A stretch of 60,472 bases of DNA from Caryophanales bacterium UBA4694. Lineage in GTDB: Bacteria > Bacillota_I > Bacilli_A > RFN20 > CAG-288. The position numbers and the translations under genes are program-made. The notes beneath the pieces were generated by a model. That model had not been told where the DNA came from, ran no database searches, and was given only the letters and a program-made list of their open reading frames with translations. Below are positions 32,128-40,576 of this stretch, one piece after another (position 1 is the stretch's first letter; every line of letters begins with the position of its first letter). The stretch covers positions 1 to 60,472 of the forward strand of contig DHKM01000045.1 in NCBI GenBank assembly GCA_002404835.1, written 5' to 3'.

Positions 32128-34770
32128 TCAGTGAACCTCGTACCAGGTCAAAGCACTTGTGCCATCGACCTTGAGCGGTACCTTCAAATCCAATGCATGT
32201 TCCATGGTATCTTTTAGAAGCGGGACAATTGTATCCAATTCTTCTTTCGGAACTTTGAAGATCAGTTCATCGTGAATCTGGAGGATGATTTTCGTCTGGT
32301 ATTGTTTCAGTTTCTCGTCGCATTTGATCATGGCAACCTTGATCAGATCTGCTGCACTTCCTTGGATAGTGGTATTGACGGCTGCCCGCTCAGAAAAACT
32401 CTTCATGATTCTGTTGGAGGAATTGATATCCTTCAGATATCTCCTTCGGTTCATGATGGTAGAGACATAGCCATGTTCCCTTGCAAACTCAATGCAGTTT
32501 TTTTGGTATTCGTCGATGCCTTCAAAGGTCTTCTTGAACTGTTCGATTAGATTGGCTGCTTCCTTGGTCGGAATCGAAAGCTGCTGAGAAAGGCCATAAG
32601 GAGAAATGCCATAGACGATTCCGAAGTTCACCGCCTTTGCCCTTCTTCTCATTTCGGACGTGACATCATCGAATGGAACACCGAAGACCCTGCTTGCCGT
32701 TGCCGTATGGATGTCCTTTCCTTCGATGAAGATTTCCTGAAGCGCCTTGATGTCCCCTACATGGGCCAAAACACGCAGTTCGATCTGGGAATAATCCAAT
32801 GAAAGCATGTAATAGTCATGGTCGGGATAGAAGAAAGCCTTTCGGATGTTTTTCCCTTCTTCGTTGCGAATGGATATATTCTGAAGGTTAGGTTCCGACA
32901 TGGAAAGGCGGCCGGTGGATGTGAGAGCCTGATTGTAGATGGCATGGATTTTTTTGTCCTTTCCGACATGTTCAGGAAGAGAAGATGTATATCCGGTAAC
33001 CAACTTGTTGAAAAGACGGTATTCGATGATCTTAGGAACAATCGGGTGGTCGTTGATATGGTTGTTCAGGACATCGATTCCGGTGCCTTTTTCCCCTTTG
33101 AGTTTGGGAATGCCCAAATCGACAAAGAGGATGGTTTCAAGCTGCTTGGTGGAATTGATGTTGAATTCTTTTCCGGCAAGCTCGAAGATTTCCTTGGACA
33201 GAGTGGACAGTTTTTCCGTATAGTCCACGTTGATTTTCTTTAAGGTATCCAAATCAATGGGGAAACCCTCGATTTCCATTTTGGCCAGGACTTTGGCTAA
33301 GGGAAGCTCGACTTCGTAGAAAAGCTTGGTTTCCCGGTTTTTTTCCAAATCCTTCAGAACCTGGGCTTTCAGGTCCAAGGTATAGGAAATCACCTCTAAT
33401 GAAACATCGTTTTTATAGGAAAGCTCTACTTGATAGGAGAGGAACAGCTGCTCCTTTTTCTGACCGCAGTCAGGATTGACCAAATAGGTGGCAAGAAGAA
33501 GATCGAAGTCGACATTTTCTATCTCCGGAAAGCCGTATCGGTTCAGAAGGACACATAGACCCTTGACATCAAAAACGGTCTTCTTTTCATTTCCAGCAAG
33601 AAAATCTTTGAAGCCGTCATCCAACTTTGCATCATTCAAAGAAAGCTTGTAAAGATGGTTTTCGCTTGCCAAGGCAAAACCGATAAGATTGGCGATGTTC
33701 TCGTTGTCATTGTCACTGTCATAGGTAATACCGAAAACCGGTTCCTTGATTTCCTTGAAAGAAGAAACCTGAAGAATTTCTCTTTTCTTGAACATGGAAG
33801 ATTCTTTTTCTTTTTCCAGGACATCATCTCCGCTTTCGAACAAAGAAAGCTGTTCATATTCTTTTCTATTGTCATCGATGATGTTTTCCATCTTGTTGAT
33901 TTTGGATAGGAAGCTGGATAAGTCATATTTGAGATAGAAAGCCTGCAGTTTGCTTTTATGATAGGGCGTATAGATGGATTTTTTGTAATCTTCTTCCATG
34001 TCCATGGTTGTATCGATGGTTGCAAGCTTCTTGAAGAAGAGGGCGTCTTTCTCTCCGGACAGTATCTTCTGGTTGATTTTTGGCTTTGTATCTTCCTTGC
34101 AGTGTTCGATGATTTCCTCTAGATGCCCATATTCATTCAGAAGCTTCATTGCTGTCTTTTCTCCGACGCCTTTGATGCCTCCGTAGTTGTCGCTGGGGTC
34201 TCCGGCGATTCCTTTGAAGTCGGTAATCTGATCCGGGTTCAGGCCGAAAAGATCATGAAGATTGTTCTTGGTATAGTCGATGGTTTCGCTCAGCCCTTTT
34301 TTCAGAAAACAGACGTGAACCCTATCGGAAAGATCCAAAAGCTGGAGAAAGTCTTTGTCACTTGTGAAGAGGGTGACCTCATCACCTTTCGAACTTGCGA
34401 TTTTTGCCATGCTTCCGGCTAGATCATCTCCCTCATATCCTTCCTTTTCATCCCAAAGAATATCCATGGATTCCAGCATCTCTCTGGCAAGGGGCATCTG
34501 AATGATAAGTTCATTCGGAACTGGAGCCCTCTGAGCTTTGTAGTCTTCGAATTCCTGCTTTCTTTTTGTCGGTTTTCCGGTATCGAAGGCCACAAACATG
34601 TGGTCGTTTTCTTTCAAGGAACTTTTGATTTTTTTGATGAGATTGTGGAAAGCAAAAATGGCATTGATGGGAAGTCCCTTCTTTGTCGTCATAATGTTGC
34701 CCGTATAGGCTGTGGAATAATAGGAGCGGAAAAGAAGAGAATTTCCGTCAACAATGTAAGTTTTTGACAT
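32128..34770 (-). CDS. polA: DNA polymerase I
   Basis: Protein of 880 aa. An N-terminal 5'-3' exonuclease (YIVDGNSLLFRSYY, GYEGDDL, GVGEKTAMKLL) occupies about residues 1-290. A 3'-5' exonuclease-like domain lacks the catalytic DxE acids, as in Bacillus Pol I. The polymerase domain has SLDYSQIELRVLAH (motif A), RRRAKAVNFGIVYG (O helix) and QIHDELIF (motif C). Between the nuclease and the exo-like domain, a linker carries QLSLF at residues 307-311, a clamp-binding consensus. It acts in Okazaki fragment maturation and repair. It overlaps dnaE by 23 bases, with AAAGG upstream of its ATG. Confidence 0.97.
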   Translation of the reverse strand: MSKTYIVDGNSLLFRSYYSTAYTGNIMTTKKGLPINAIFAFHNLIKKIKSSLKENDHMFVAFDTGKPTKRKQEFEDYKAQRAPVPNELIIQMPLAREMLESMDILWDEKEGYEGDDLAGSMAKIASSKGDEVTLFTSDKDFLQLLDLSDRVHVCFLKKGLSETIDYTKNNLHDLFGLNPDQITDFKGIAGDPSDNYGGIKGVGEKTAMKLLNEYGHLEEIIEHCKEDTKPKINQKILSGEKDALFFKKLATIDTTMDMEEDYKKSIYTPYHKSKLQAFYLKYDLSSFLSKINKMENIIDDNRKEYEQLSLFESGDDVLEKEKESSMFKKREILQVSSFKEIKEPVFGITYDSDNDNENIANLIGFALASENHLYKLSLNDAKLDDGFKDFLAGNEKKTVFDVKGLCVLLNRYGFPEIENVDFDLLLATYLVNPDCGQKKEQLFLSYQVELSYKNDVSLEVISYTLDLKAQVLKDLEKNRETKLFYEVELPLAKVLAKMEIEGFPIDLDTLKKINVDYTEKLSTLSKEIFELAGKEFNINSTKQLETILFVDLGIPKLKGEKGTGIDVLNNHINDHPIVPKIIEYRLFNKLVTGYTSSLPEHVGKDKKIHAIYNQALTSTGRLSMSEPNLQNISIRNEEGKNIRKAFFYPDHDYYMLSLDYSQIELRVLAHVGDIKALQEIFIEGKDIHTATASRVFGVPFDDVTSEMRRRAKAVNFGIVYGISPYGLSQQLSIPTKEAANLIEQFKKTFEGIDEYQKNCIEFAREHGYVSTIMNRRRYLKDINSSNRIMKSFSERAAVNTTIQGSAADLIKVAMIKCDEKLKQYQTKIILQIHDELIFKVPKEELDTIVPLLKDTMEHALDLKVPLKVDGTSALTWYEVH

Positions 34771-37705
34771 AATCTGATACCTTTCTTTTTCCGATTTCTA
34801 TGATGTTTGTCGGTTCGATTCTACCTTTTTTCTTAAAATCGGCCTGCACAAAAAGAAATTCGTTTTTTGAGTACTTTTTTCCATCCTGAACAAGAAGAGA
34901 ATATTCCCTGTTTTCGCTAGTACAGACAAGAACATGATTCATTTCGAGTTGACTGTCATCTTTTATAAGAAGGGTTTTGTACCCTTCCTTGAAGAAGAGT
35001 TTTTGGAATCTTATAGAAAGGATGATTCCAAGAGAATATAACTCCATATTGAGTCTTTCGCCGAGATCCTCGTCTTTTATTTCCAAAGGAGGAATGCTGC
35101 TTTCGTCAAAACCATTTAGAAGAAAGGAAATGGCAGTGCCAAGACTATTTTTCATTGCTTCTCTTCCGATATAAAGCTCATCAAAGGAACCGGATTCGAT
35201 AAATGGAGTGACATATTTCAGATCATATTTCTTCAGTGTGTCCATGTTTCTTCGGATAAAATCGAAGAATGAGACATAAGGACCTCCTTTGTCTCTTTCC
35301 AGGATGAAGGAAGCGGCTTCGTCTTTCTGGATTCCGCTGATTTCCCTAAGTGGGAGATAGATGTTTCCATTCTGGAAATTGGCTTCGTCAAGGAGAGAAT
35401 GGTTGATGGAGACAGAACGTATTTGCTGTCCCCTACCTTTTAACTCTTTGCCAAGAGAGATGAATTTATCGCTGGTCAAAGAAGTAATAGCTAGACTGGC
35501 CTGATAGAATTCCAAAGCAAAGTGAGCTTTATAATAAAGAAGCTGATAGACAATCAATGCATAAGAATATGCATGTGATTTGTTGAAACCGTAAGAAGAA
35601 AACTTTTCGATGTCCGCATAAATGCTATCGGCTGTCTTTTCGTCGATTCCATTTTTTTGGCAGCCGTCGAGGAATTTTTCTTTATAGCTATCCATCAAGG
35701 CTTTTTTCTTCTTGGAAATGGCTCTTCGGAACAAATCGGCATCGCTTGCCGAGAAGGAAGCTACGACCTTCAATGTTTCCATCACTTCTTCCTGGTAGAC
35801 CATGATTCCGTAAGTCTCCTCAAGAATCGGCCTCAGGCTTTCTACAGGATACTGGATAGGAGTGTTTTGGTGCTTCCTTTTGGCAAAAAGCGGAATATAT
35901 TCCTTTGGACCGGGACGATACAAGGCAATCAATGAAGCGATATCGCTGAATGTCGATGGCTTGACTAAAGAAATGGTGTCCTTCATTCCCTGGCTTTCCA
36001 ATTGGAAGATATAACAGACATCCAGATGATTGAGTACCTTGAAAGTAAGTTCGTCCTCTAGGACATCCTGGATGTTCGGAATTCTTTTCCCGTTTTTGAG
36101 GATTCTTTCTTCAATGGAACGGATGAAGGTAAGATTGGAAAGTCCGAGGATATCCACCTTTAGATACCCCATTTCTTCCATATAAGGGTATTCCAGGCTG
36201 CTGGTTCCCTTCTTGCCTCCGCTCATCGGAGAAGTCTTGTAGATTGGATCATTGTTGACAAGAATACCTGAGGCATGGATGGAAGTGTTTACTGGTAGAG
36301 AAAGCAGAGGTGTGGCCTTCAAAACCAAATCCCTGTAATAGGAATCCTCCATCATTTTCTTGAAACGATATCCATAGAAACGATCATTGAGAGCATCTTG
36401 GAATGTCGAACAGTTTGGTGCAATCGAACTTGTCAATCTTTTGAGCCTGGCTGGATTGAAAGAAAGACAAGGTCCGGCGAAATTCAGCGCAGCTCTAGGC
36501 TTAAGGGTTGAGAAAGTGATGATTTCGCATACGCGGTCCTCGCCATATTTTCTTTTCAGGTAATCGATGACCAAAGAACGTTTTGTATCCTCGAAGTCGA
36601 TATCGATATCCGGCATGGTTTCTCGTTTTGGATTCAAAAATCGTTCAAAGGAAAGACGATAACGGATAGGATCAAGTTCGGTGATGGATAAAGCATAAGC
36701 AACCAAAGAACCTCCGGCTGAACCTCTTCCAGGACCAACCTTGATGTCGTTGTTCTTGGCATAGTTGCAATAGTCCTGCACGAGAATGAAATAAGAAGAG
36801 AAATGCATCTGGGAAATGACCGAAAGTTCATAGTTGAGTCTTTCTAGATAGATCTTGTCCGGAGAAGAAGAGTTCAGACGATGATATAATCCACTCATTG
36901 ACATCTCTCTTAGAACATTGTCGTCATCATCGAAGTGAATCAGTTTTCCACGTTTCTGAAAAAGTTCGAAAGTAATCGAATCAGATAAGGATTCCAAATT
37001 CATCAGATCTTCTTCTCGATATATAGAAGAGAGGGCTTTGGTAGAAAGCAGGAAGTTTGGACCTTCCTTTTCGACTTCGTTTGTCAAAGTCTGTTTGTTA
37101 TACCCTGCTTTGCACAGATTCAGGGTATAGGCATCCTGTTTTTTTAAATAACATACGCGAGGGAAGGCCAATGTCTTTGTCGAAGTTGTACTTGCGAATT
37201 CATAGAGCTTTTCGACTTCCTCTTTGTCCCTTAATGAATTCAAAGTGATTCCATAGTAAAAATCATCCAGGAAGAGCTTATGATATTTGAAAAGCAAGGG
37301 AGCAACCAAATCCTGGAAAAGAGGTTCGAAAAAATCCTGGTTCTCCGTATCAATGACCAAGCACAGCCCCCGGTGACAGTCCTTGAAATCCTCAAGACCA
37401 TAGAGATTTTTTTTGTTCTGAAGGATCTTGCATAGATTCAAATAACCTTCTTCGTTCAGGACAAACAAAACAGCATCCAAAGGATGAGTTTGGGAGGAAC
37501 TGAGAGAAAGGCGATAACCGAAAATAGGCTTCAGTCCTTCTTTTAGGCAGGCTTTTGCAAAAACGGCAAACGAATAAACGTTATCGTCTGCAAAACCGAT
37601 GGCGGAATAACCGAGTTCCTTTGCCTTCTTGGCGTAACTCTCCGGCTGGATGATACTCTTGGAAAAAGAATATTCGGTAATGGTGTTCAGCTGTATGAAT
37701 TTCAT
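34748..37705 (-). CDS. dnaE: DNA polymerase III alpha subunit, DnaE type
   Basis: Protein of 985 aa. N-terminal PHP domain (MKFIQLNTITEYSFSKS) lacks the metal-binding histidines of active PHP domains. The palm shows GPGRGSAGGSLVAY and the catalytic PDIDIDFED, followed by YGEDRVCEIITF, a fingers region with YPGPKEY-like ALYRPGPKEYIP, and an HhH and OB-like C-terminus. In Firmicutes DnaE usually extends primers for PolC; PolC is not in this window. The start is set at 37705 by homology; an in-frame ATG 16 codons earlier has GAGG touching it. TATAAT lies six bases before 37705, so the mRNA could be leaderless. Confidence 0.93.
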   Translation of the reverse strand: MKFIQLNTITEYSFSKSIIQPESYAKKAKELGYSAIGFADDNVYSFAVFAKACLKEGLKPIFGYRLSLSSSQTHPLDAVLFVLNEEGYLNLCKILQNKKNLYGLEDFKDCHRGLCLVIDTENQDFFEPLFQDLVAPLLFKYHKLFLDDFYYGITLNSLRDKEEVEKLYEFASTTSTKTLAFPRVCYLKKQDAYTLNLCKAGYNKQTLTNEVEKEGPNFLLSTKALSSIYREEDLMNLESLSDSITFELFQKRGKLIHFDDDDNVLREMSMSGLYHRLNSSSPDKIYLERLNYELSVISQMHFSSYFILVQDYCNYAKNNDIKVGPGRGSAGGSLVAYALSITELDPIRYRLSFERFLNPKRETMPDIDIDFEDTKRSLVIDYLKRKYGEDRVCEIITFSTLKPRAALNFAGPCLSFNPARLKRLTSSIAPNCSTFQDALNDRFYGYRFKKMMEDSYYRDLVLKATPLLSLPVNTSIHASGILVNNDPIYKTSPMSGGKKGTSSLEYPYMEEMGYLKVDILGLSNLTFIRSIEERILKNGKRIPNIQDVLEDELTFKVLNHLDVCYIFQLESQGMKDTISLVKPSTFSDIASLIALYRPGPKEYIPLFAKRKHQNTPIQYPVESLRPILEETYGIMVYQEEVMETLKVVASFSASDADLFRRAISKKKKALMDSYKEKFLDGCQKNGIDEKTADSIYADIEKFSSYGFNKSHAYSYALIVYQLLYYKAHFALEFYQASLAITSLTSDKFISLGKELKGRGQQIRSVSINHSLLDEANFQNGNIYLPLREISGIQKDEAASFILERDKGGPYVSFFDFIRRNMDTLKKYDLKYVTPFIESGSFDELYIGREAMKNSLGTAISFLLNGFDESSIPPLEIKDEDLGERLNMELYSLGIILSIRFQKLFFKEGYKTLLIKDDSQLEMNHVLVCTSENREYSLLVQDGKKYSKNEFLFVQADFKKKGRIEPTNIIEIGKRKVSDYVKNLHC

Positions 37706-37711
37706 GCTTTT

Positions 37712-37717
37712 ATTATA
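37712..37717 (-). promoter_or_regulatory. -10 box of dnaE
   Basis: Minus-strand TATAAT six bases before the ATG at 37705, with no Shine-Dalgarno between and no recognisable -35. Confidence 0.4.
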
Positions 37718-37919
37718 CCGCTTTGAATACTCTTTTTGGATTAGATTGAGCATCCTCTTGAGGAAAGGATTTCCTTCTAATGGTGTTCTTTAGAGGTAAG
37801 AAGGAAATGTTATTTCCGAATCCTCTGATCCTGCATCTGAACATAGCAAAGTCTATGCAAAAGGGCTAAACTTTTTGCTTGGAATGTTTCTTATATCCAA
37901 TTCTTACGGAAAGTGACTT

Positions 37920-38627
37920 TCAAATGAGATCTTTTTGTCTCCAGGCAATTAGGTCCTTTATGATTTCGGACAACACAAGACCGACATAAGAATGACTTAA
38001 ATGAAGCTTATCGGCGATTTCACGATAAGTGAATCCTAAACGATATAGCGAAAAAATCTCTTTCTGCCTGTCATCGAGATAACTTTCATATTGTTCCATA
38101 TCAAGTTTAAGTTTGACTTCCTCAGACATCTGTTCCGGAGATGCCAGTGAATCCATCAGAACGCCTTCTTGTGCCGAATCGGTAAGTCTGGTTCCCAGAT
38201 ATTTGATTTCCGTGGAAATGTCTCTTGAGCGTCTGGAAGCAAAATGGAGAATTGATAGGCGAAGCATGCTCTTCGACAAGTTTTCAAAATGACCTTTATC
38301 GATATCGTATAGTTGTACGGCTTTTCTGAGAACGTTGAAAAGATAGATGACAAGCTCGTCGAAATCCTCACCCGGATGTGCCTCGACGAATCTCCTTGAA
38401 GCCCCCTGGACAAGATTCGAATACCTTCTAAGGATTTCGTCCATGCACATTGGAACGTCCTTCGCTTTCATGGCTAGTTCGTCCAAAGGAAAATCCAGGA
38501 AATCATAGCTGTATTCATAAATCCCCTTTGGCGCATCTTTCTTATCAAAATGCGTCATTTGGTTCATGAGTTCAACCATGTCCCTGGACATATAGCATAT
38601 CGAAAAATCTTTGGATTTTTTATTCAT
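37920..38627 (-). CDS. sigH: Sigma-70 family factor, SigH-like
   Basis: Protein of 235 aa. Region 2 lies about residues 85-150 (FDELVIYLFNVLRKAVQLYDIDKG, then LRLSILHFASRRSRD). A short linker follows, then region 4 with a C-terminal helix-turn-helix (LDDRQKEIFSLYRLGFTYREIADKL, then HSYVGLVLSEIIKDLI). No region 1 or 3. It follows rlmB by 30 bases, the position of sigH in Bacilli, where it directs sporulation-entry or competence genes. Region 2 differs from typical SigH, so the name rests partly on position. The yacP/rae1 gene usually between them is absent. Confidence 0.7.
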   Translation of the reverse strand: MNKKSKDFSICYMSRDMVELMNQMTHFDKKDAPKGIYEYSYDFLDFPLDELAMKAKDVPMCMDEILRRYSNLVQGASRRFVEAHPGEDFDELVIYLFNVLRKAVQLYDIDKGHFENLSKSMLRLSILHFASRRSRDISTEIKYLGTRLTDSAQEGVLMDSLASPEQMSEEVKLKLDMEQYESYLDDRQKEIFSLYRLGFTYREIADKLHLSHSYVGLVLSEIIKDLIAWRQKDLI

Positions 38628-38657
38628 GTTTCTGTTTCCTTTTGCTTTTTTTGTATG

Positions 38658-39407
38658 TTATTTTCCTGCTTTTTCTTTTGCTTTACGTCTTCTTGTGGAA
38701 TTGATTTCCGCAAGGAAGACTGCCGTGGCAATAGCAGCGTTGAGTGCCTTTACCTGTCCGGGAAGAGGAATGGATGCGACAAAATCCGAATTTTCCCTGA
38801 CAAGCTTCGATACTCCAAATCCCTCACTTCCGACGACAAGGCAGATTCTTCCAGTATAGTCGATTTCATCGTAGATGTCTTTTCCTTCACCGGCGCTAGC
38901 TACAATCCAATAGCCTTCCTTCTTCAGACGGTTGATGGTCTGAGTCAGATTCGTGACCTGGACGATTGGAATGATTTCCTCTCCTCCGGTCGCAATCTTC
39001 GAAACCGTTCCTGTGACAGGAACCTGTCGATTCTTTCCGATGATGATACCATCGACCTTGAAGGCGGTGGATGAACGGATGATAGAACCGAAATTGACAG
39101 GGTCTGAGATGCCGTCAAGCATGATCAAAGTTGAATCTTCGTTTTTCGGCAAGGATTCAAGAAGATCATCAAGAGGAGTGTAGACGAATTCAGGCATCGA
39201 AGCAGCAACCCCCTGATGGTTGAGTTCTCCGGTTACCTTGTCCAGATATTGTCTGGTTACCATCTTCACCCCGATGTTTTTCTTTCTACAGAGAGACAGG
39301 ATGTCTTGATCCGGATGTTCCTGATTCAAGAAAACATGAATCGGTTTTCTTTTCCCTAGAAGAACATTTTTGACTGGTATTTTTCCAAAAACTATATTCA
39401 TTGACAT
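38658..39407 (-). CDS. rlmB: 23S rRNA Gm2251 methyltransferase RlmB
   Basis: Protein of 249 aa of the TrmH/SpoU family with an N-terminal L30e-like substrate-binding domain (VFGKIPVKNVLLGK, LNHQGVAA) and a SPOUT domain with LDGISDPVNFGSIIRSSTAF, VVGSEGFGVSKLV and IPLPGQVKALNAAIATAVFL. It methylates the ribose of G2251 in the 23S P-loop. GAGGTGAATAC precedes the ATG. It is the first gene of a two-gene run with the SigH-like factor and has a strong promoter covered by an inverted repeat. Confidence 0.92.
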   Translation of the reverse strand: MSMNIVFGKIPVKNVLLGKRKPIHVFLNQEHPDQDILSLCRKKNIGVKMVTRQYLDKVTGELNHQGVAASMPEFVYTPLDDLLESLPKNEDSTLIMLDGISDPVNFGSIIRSSTAFKVDGIIIGKNRQVPVTGTVSKIATGGEEIIPIVQVTNLTQTINRLKKEGYWIVASAGEGKDIYDEIDYTGRICLVVGSEGFGVSKLVRENSDFVASIPLPGQVKALNAAIATAVFLAEINSTRRRKAKEKAGK

Positions 39408-39433
39408 GTATTCACCTCAAAGTGGATGACTAA

Positions 39434-39462
39434 AATATACACTGAAAAACAAGCAGTGTAAA
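39434..39462 (-). promoter_or_regulatory. Promoter of rlmB-sigH with overlapping inverted repeat
   Basis: Minus-strand TTTACA (39457-39462), a 17-bp spacer and TATATT (39434-39439). A perfect repeat TACACTG-N9-CAGTGTA (39438-39460) runs from the -35 into the -10, so a dimeric regulator bound there would block RNA polymerase. Confidence 0.65.
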
Positions 39463-39606
39463 GGGAAGTTTTTACTCAGGTATAACATAGGGACAAAACA
39501 AAGAAAAAACAGGACAGGTTTAAAGACAAAATCCGGAAACATGACTTTTTATCGATTGGAGACGATAAAATCCTCTATATCTCCGAATCAAGAAAAAATC
39601 TATTTC

Positions 39607-39635
39607 TTTATACTTTTTGTTTTATCCCATATAAT
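39607..39635 (+). promoter_or_regulatory. Promoter of the GT2-nnrD pair
   Basis: TTTATA (39607-39612), a 17-bp spacer and TATAAT (39630-39635). The ATG is only 8 nt after the -10, with no Shine-Dalgarno, which implies a near-leaderless transcript. Confidence 0.55.
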
Positions 39636-39643
39636 ATAGACCT

Positions 39644-40576
39644 ATGGAAAACAACGAAATCAAAGTGTCTGTCATCGTTCCTGTCTATAAGGAACACGAA
39701 TATTTCGAAAAATGCATCCGTTCTCTCCTTGCACAGAAAGTAGACTTCCGCTATGAAATACTTTTGGAATGCTTCGGAAGCGATGAGACTATGGTTGAAT
39801 TGGCAAAAAAATACGAAAAAGAACATCCCTCTCTTGTCTTTGTCTATCAACATGAGAAAAATTATGGAATCTCTGCCAGCAGAAATGCGGGAATTCTTCA
39901 GGCAAGAGGCACTTATATTTCCTTTGTGGACAGTGATGACATCCTGGAAGAGAACTTCCTTTCTTTCATGGTAAGCAAGGCAATCAAGTATCCGAAAGCG
40001 GACATGATTTCTTCCAGCTATTATCTTTATCCCAAATGGAAATGGTTGGAACCGTTCCGCACTAGGTATCATGGGGAAGGAAGGAAAGTTATTTATCGTT
40101 TTTTCAATCACCTTAACATGAAATATCAGGTCTACTGTTGGGCTAGAATCTACAGAACGGAATTTCTCAAGAAAAATCAGATTTCTTTCTTTTCCGATAT
40201 GGATATCTACGAAGATTGGCCTTTCTTTATGGAAGTTCTATATCACGCAAAAGAGGTCAGATTCTATCGTAAACAGCTCTATCATTATGTTCAGAGAAAA
40301 GGAAGCGCCGTTCATCGGAAAAGAGATGCTCTTTACTACAATCTCAAGGCTATTAAGCATATTCGTGATTACCTTATCGAAAAGGACAAAAAATTTGCAA
40401 AGAAGGTGTTCCACAGGATTTCCCTTCAAATGAAGGCACATATGATGTTGGTCAGTTATATCTCAAAAGAACTATATCAGCAGAATTTCTTCGATCTTTA
40501 TAAAAACTCAAAGGAAATGCTTCAAGATGTCTATGATGGAAAGGAATTGATAAATGGACCTAAAAAGATTCTTTGA
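39644..40576 (+). CDS. Glycosyltransferase family 2
   Basis: Protein of 310 aa with a GT-A fold: VSVIVPVYKEHEYFEKCIRSLL at the start, GISASRNAGILQARG, and the DxD motif in FVDSDD (about residues 94-99), then EDWPFFMEVLYHA. It transfers a sugar from a nucleotide-sugar to a cell-surface glycan or teichoic-type polymer. No membrane helices are obvious. The acceptor is unknown. It is the first gene of a pair and overlaps nnrD by 23 bases. A promoter lies immediately upstream. Confidence 0.88.
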   Translation: MENNEIKVSVIVPVYKEHEYFEKCIRSLLAQKVDFRYEILLECFGSDETMVELAKKYEKEHPSLVFVYQHEKNYGISASRNAGILQARGTYISFVDSDDILEENFLSFMVSKAIKYPKADMISSSYYLYPKWKWLEPFRTRYHGEGRKVIYRFFNHLNMKYQVYCWARIYRTEFLKKNQISFFSDMDIYEDWPFFMEVLYHAKEVRFYRKQLYHYVQRKGSAVHRKRDALYYNLKAIKHIRDYLIEKDKKFAKKVFHRISLQMKAHMMLVSYISKELYQQNFFDLYKNSKEMLQDVYDGKELINGPKKIL

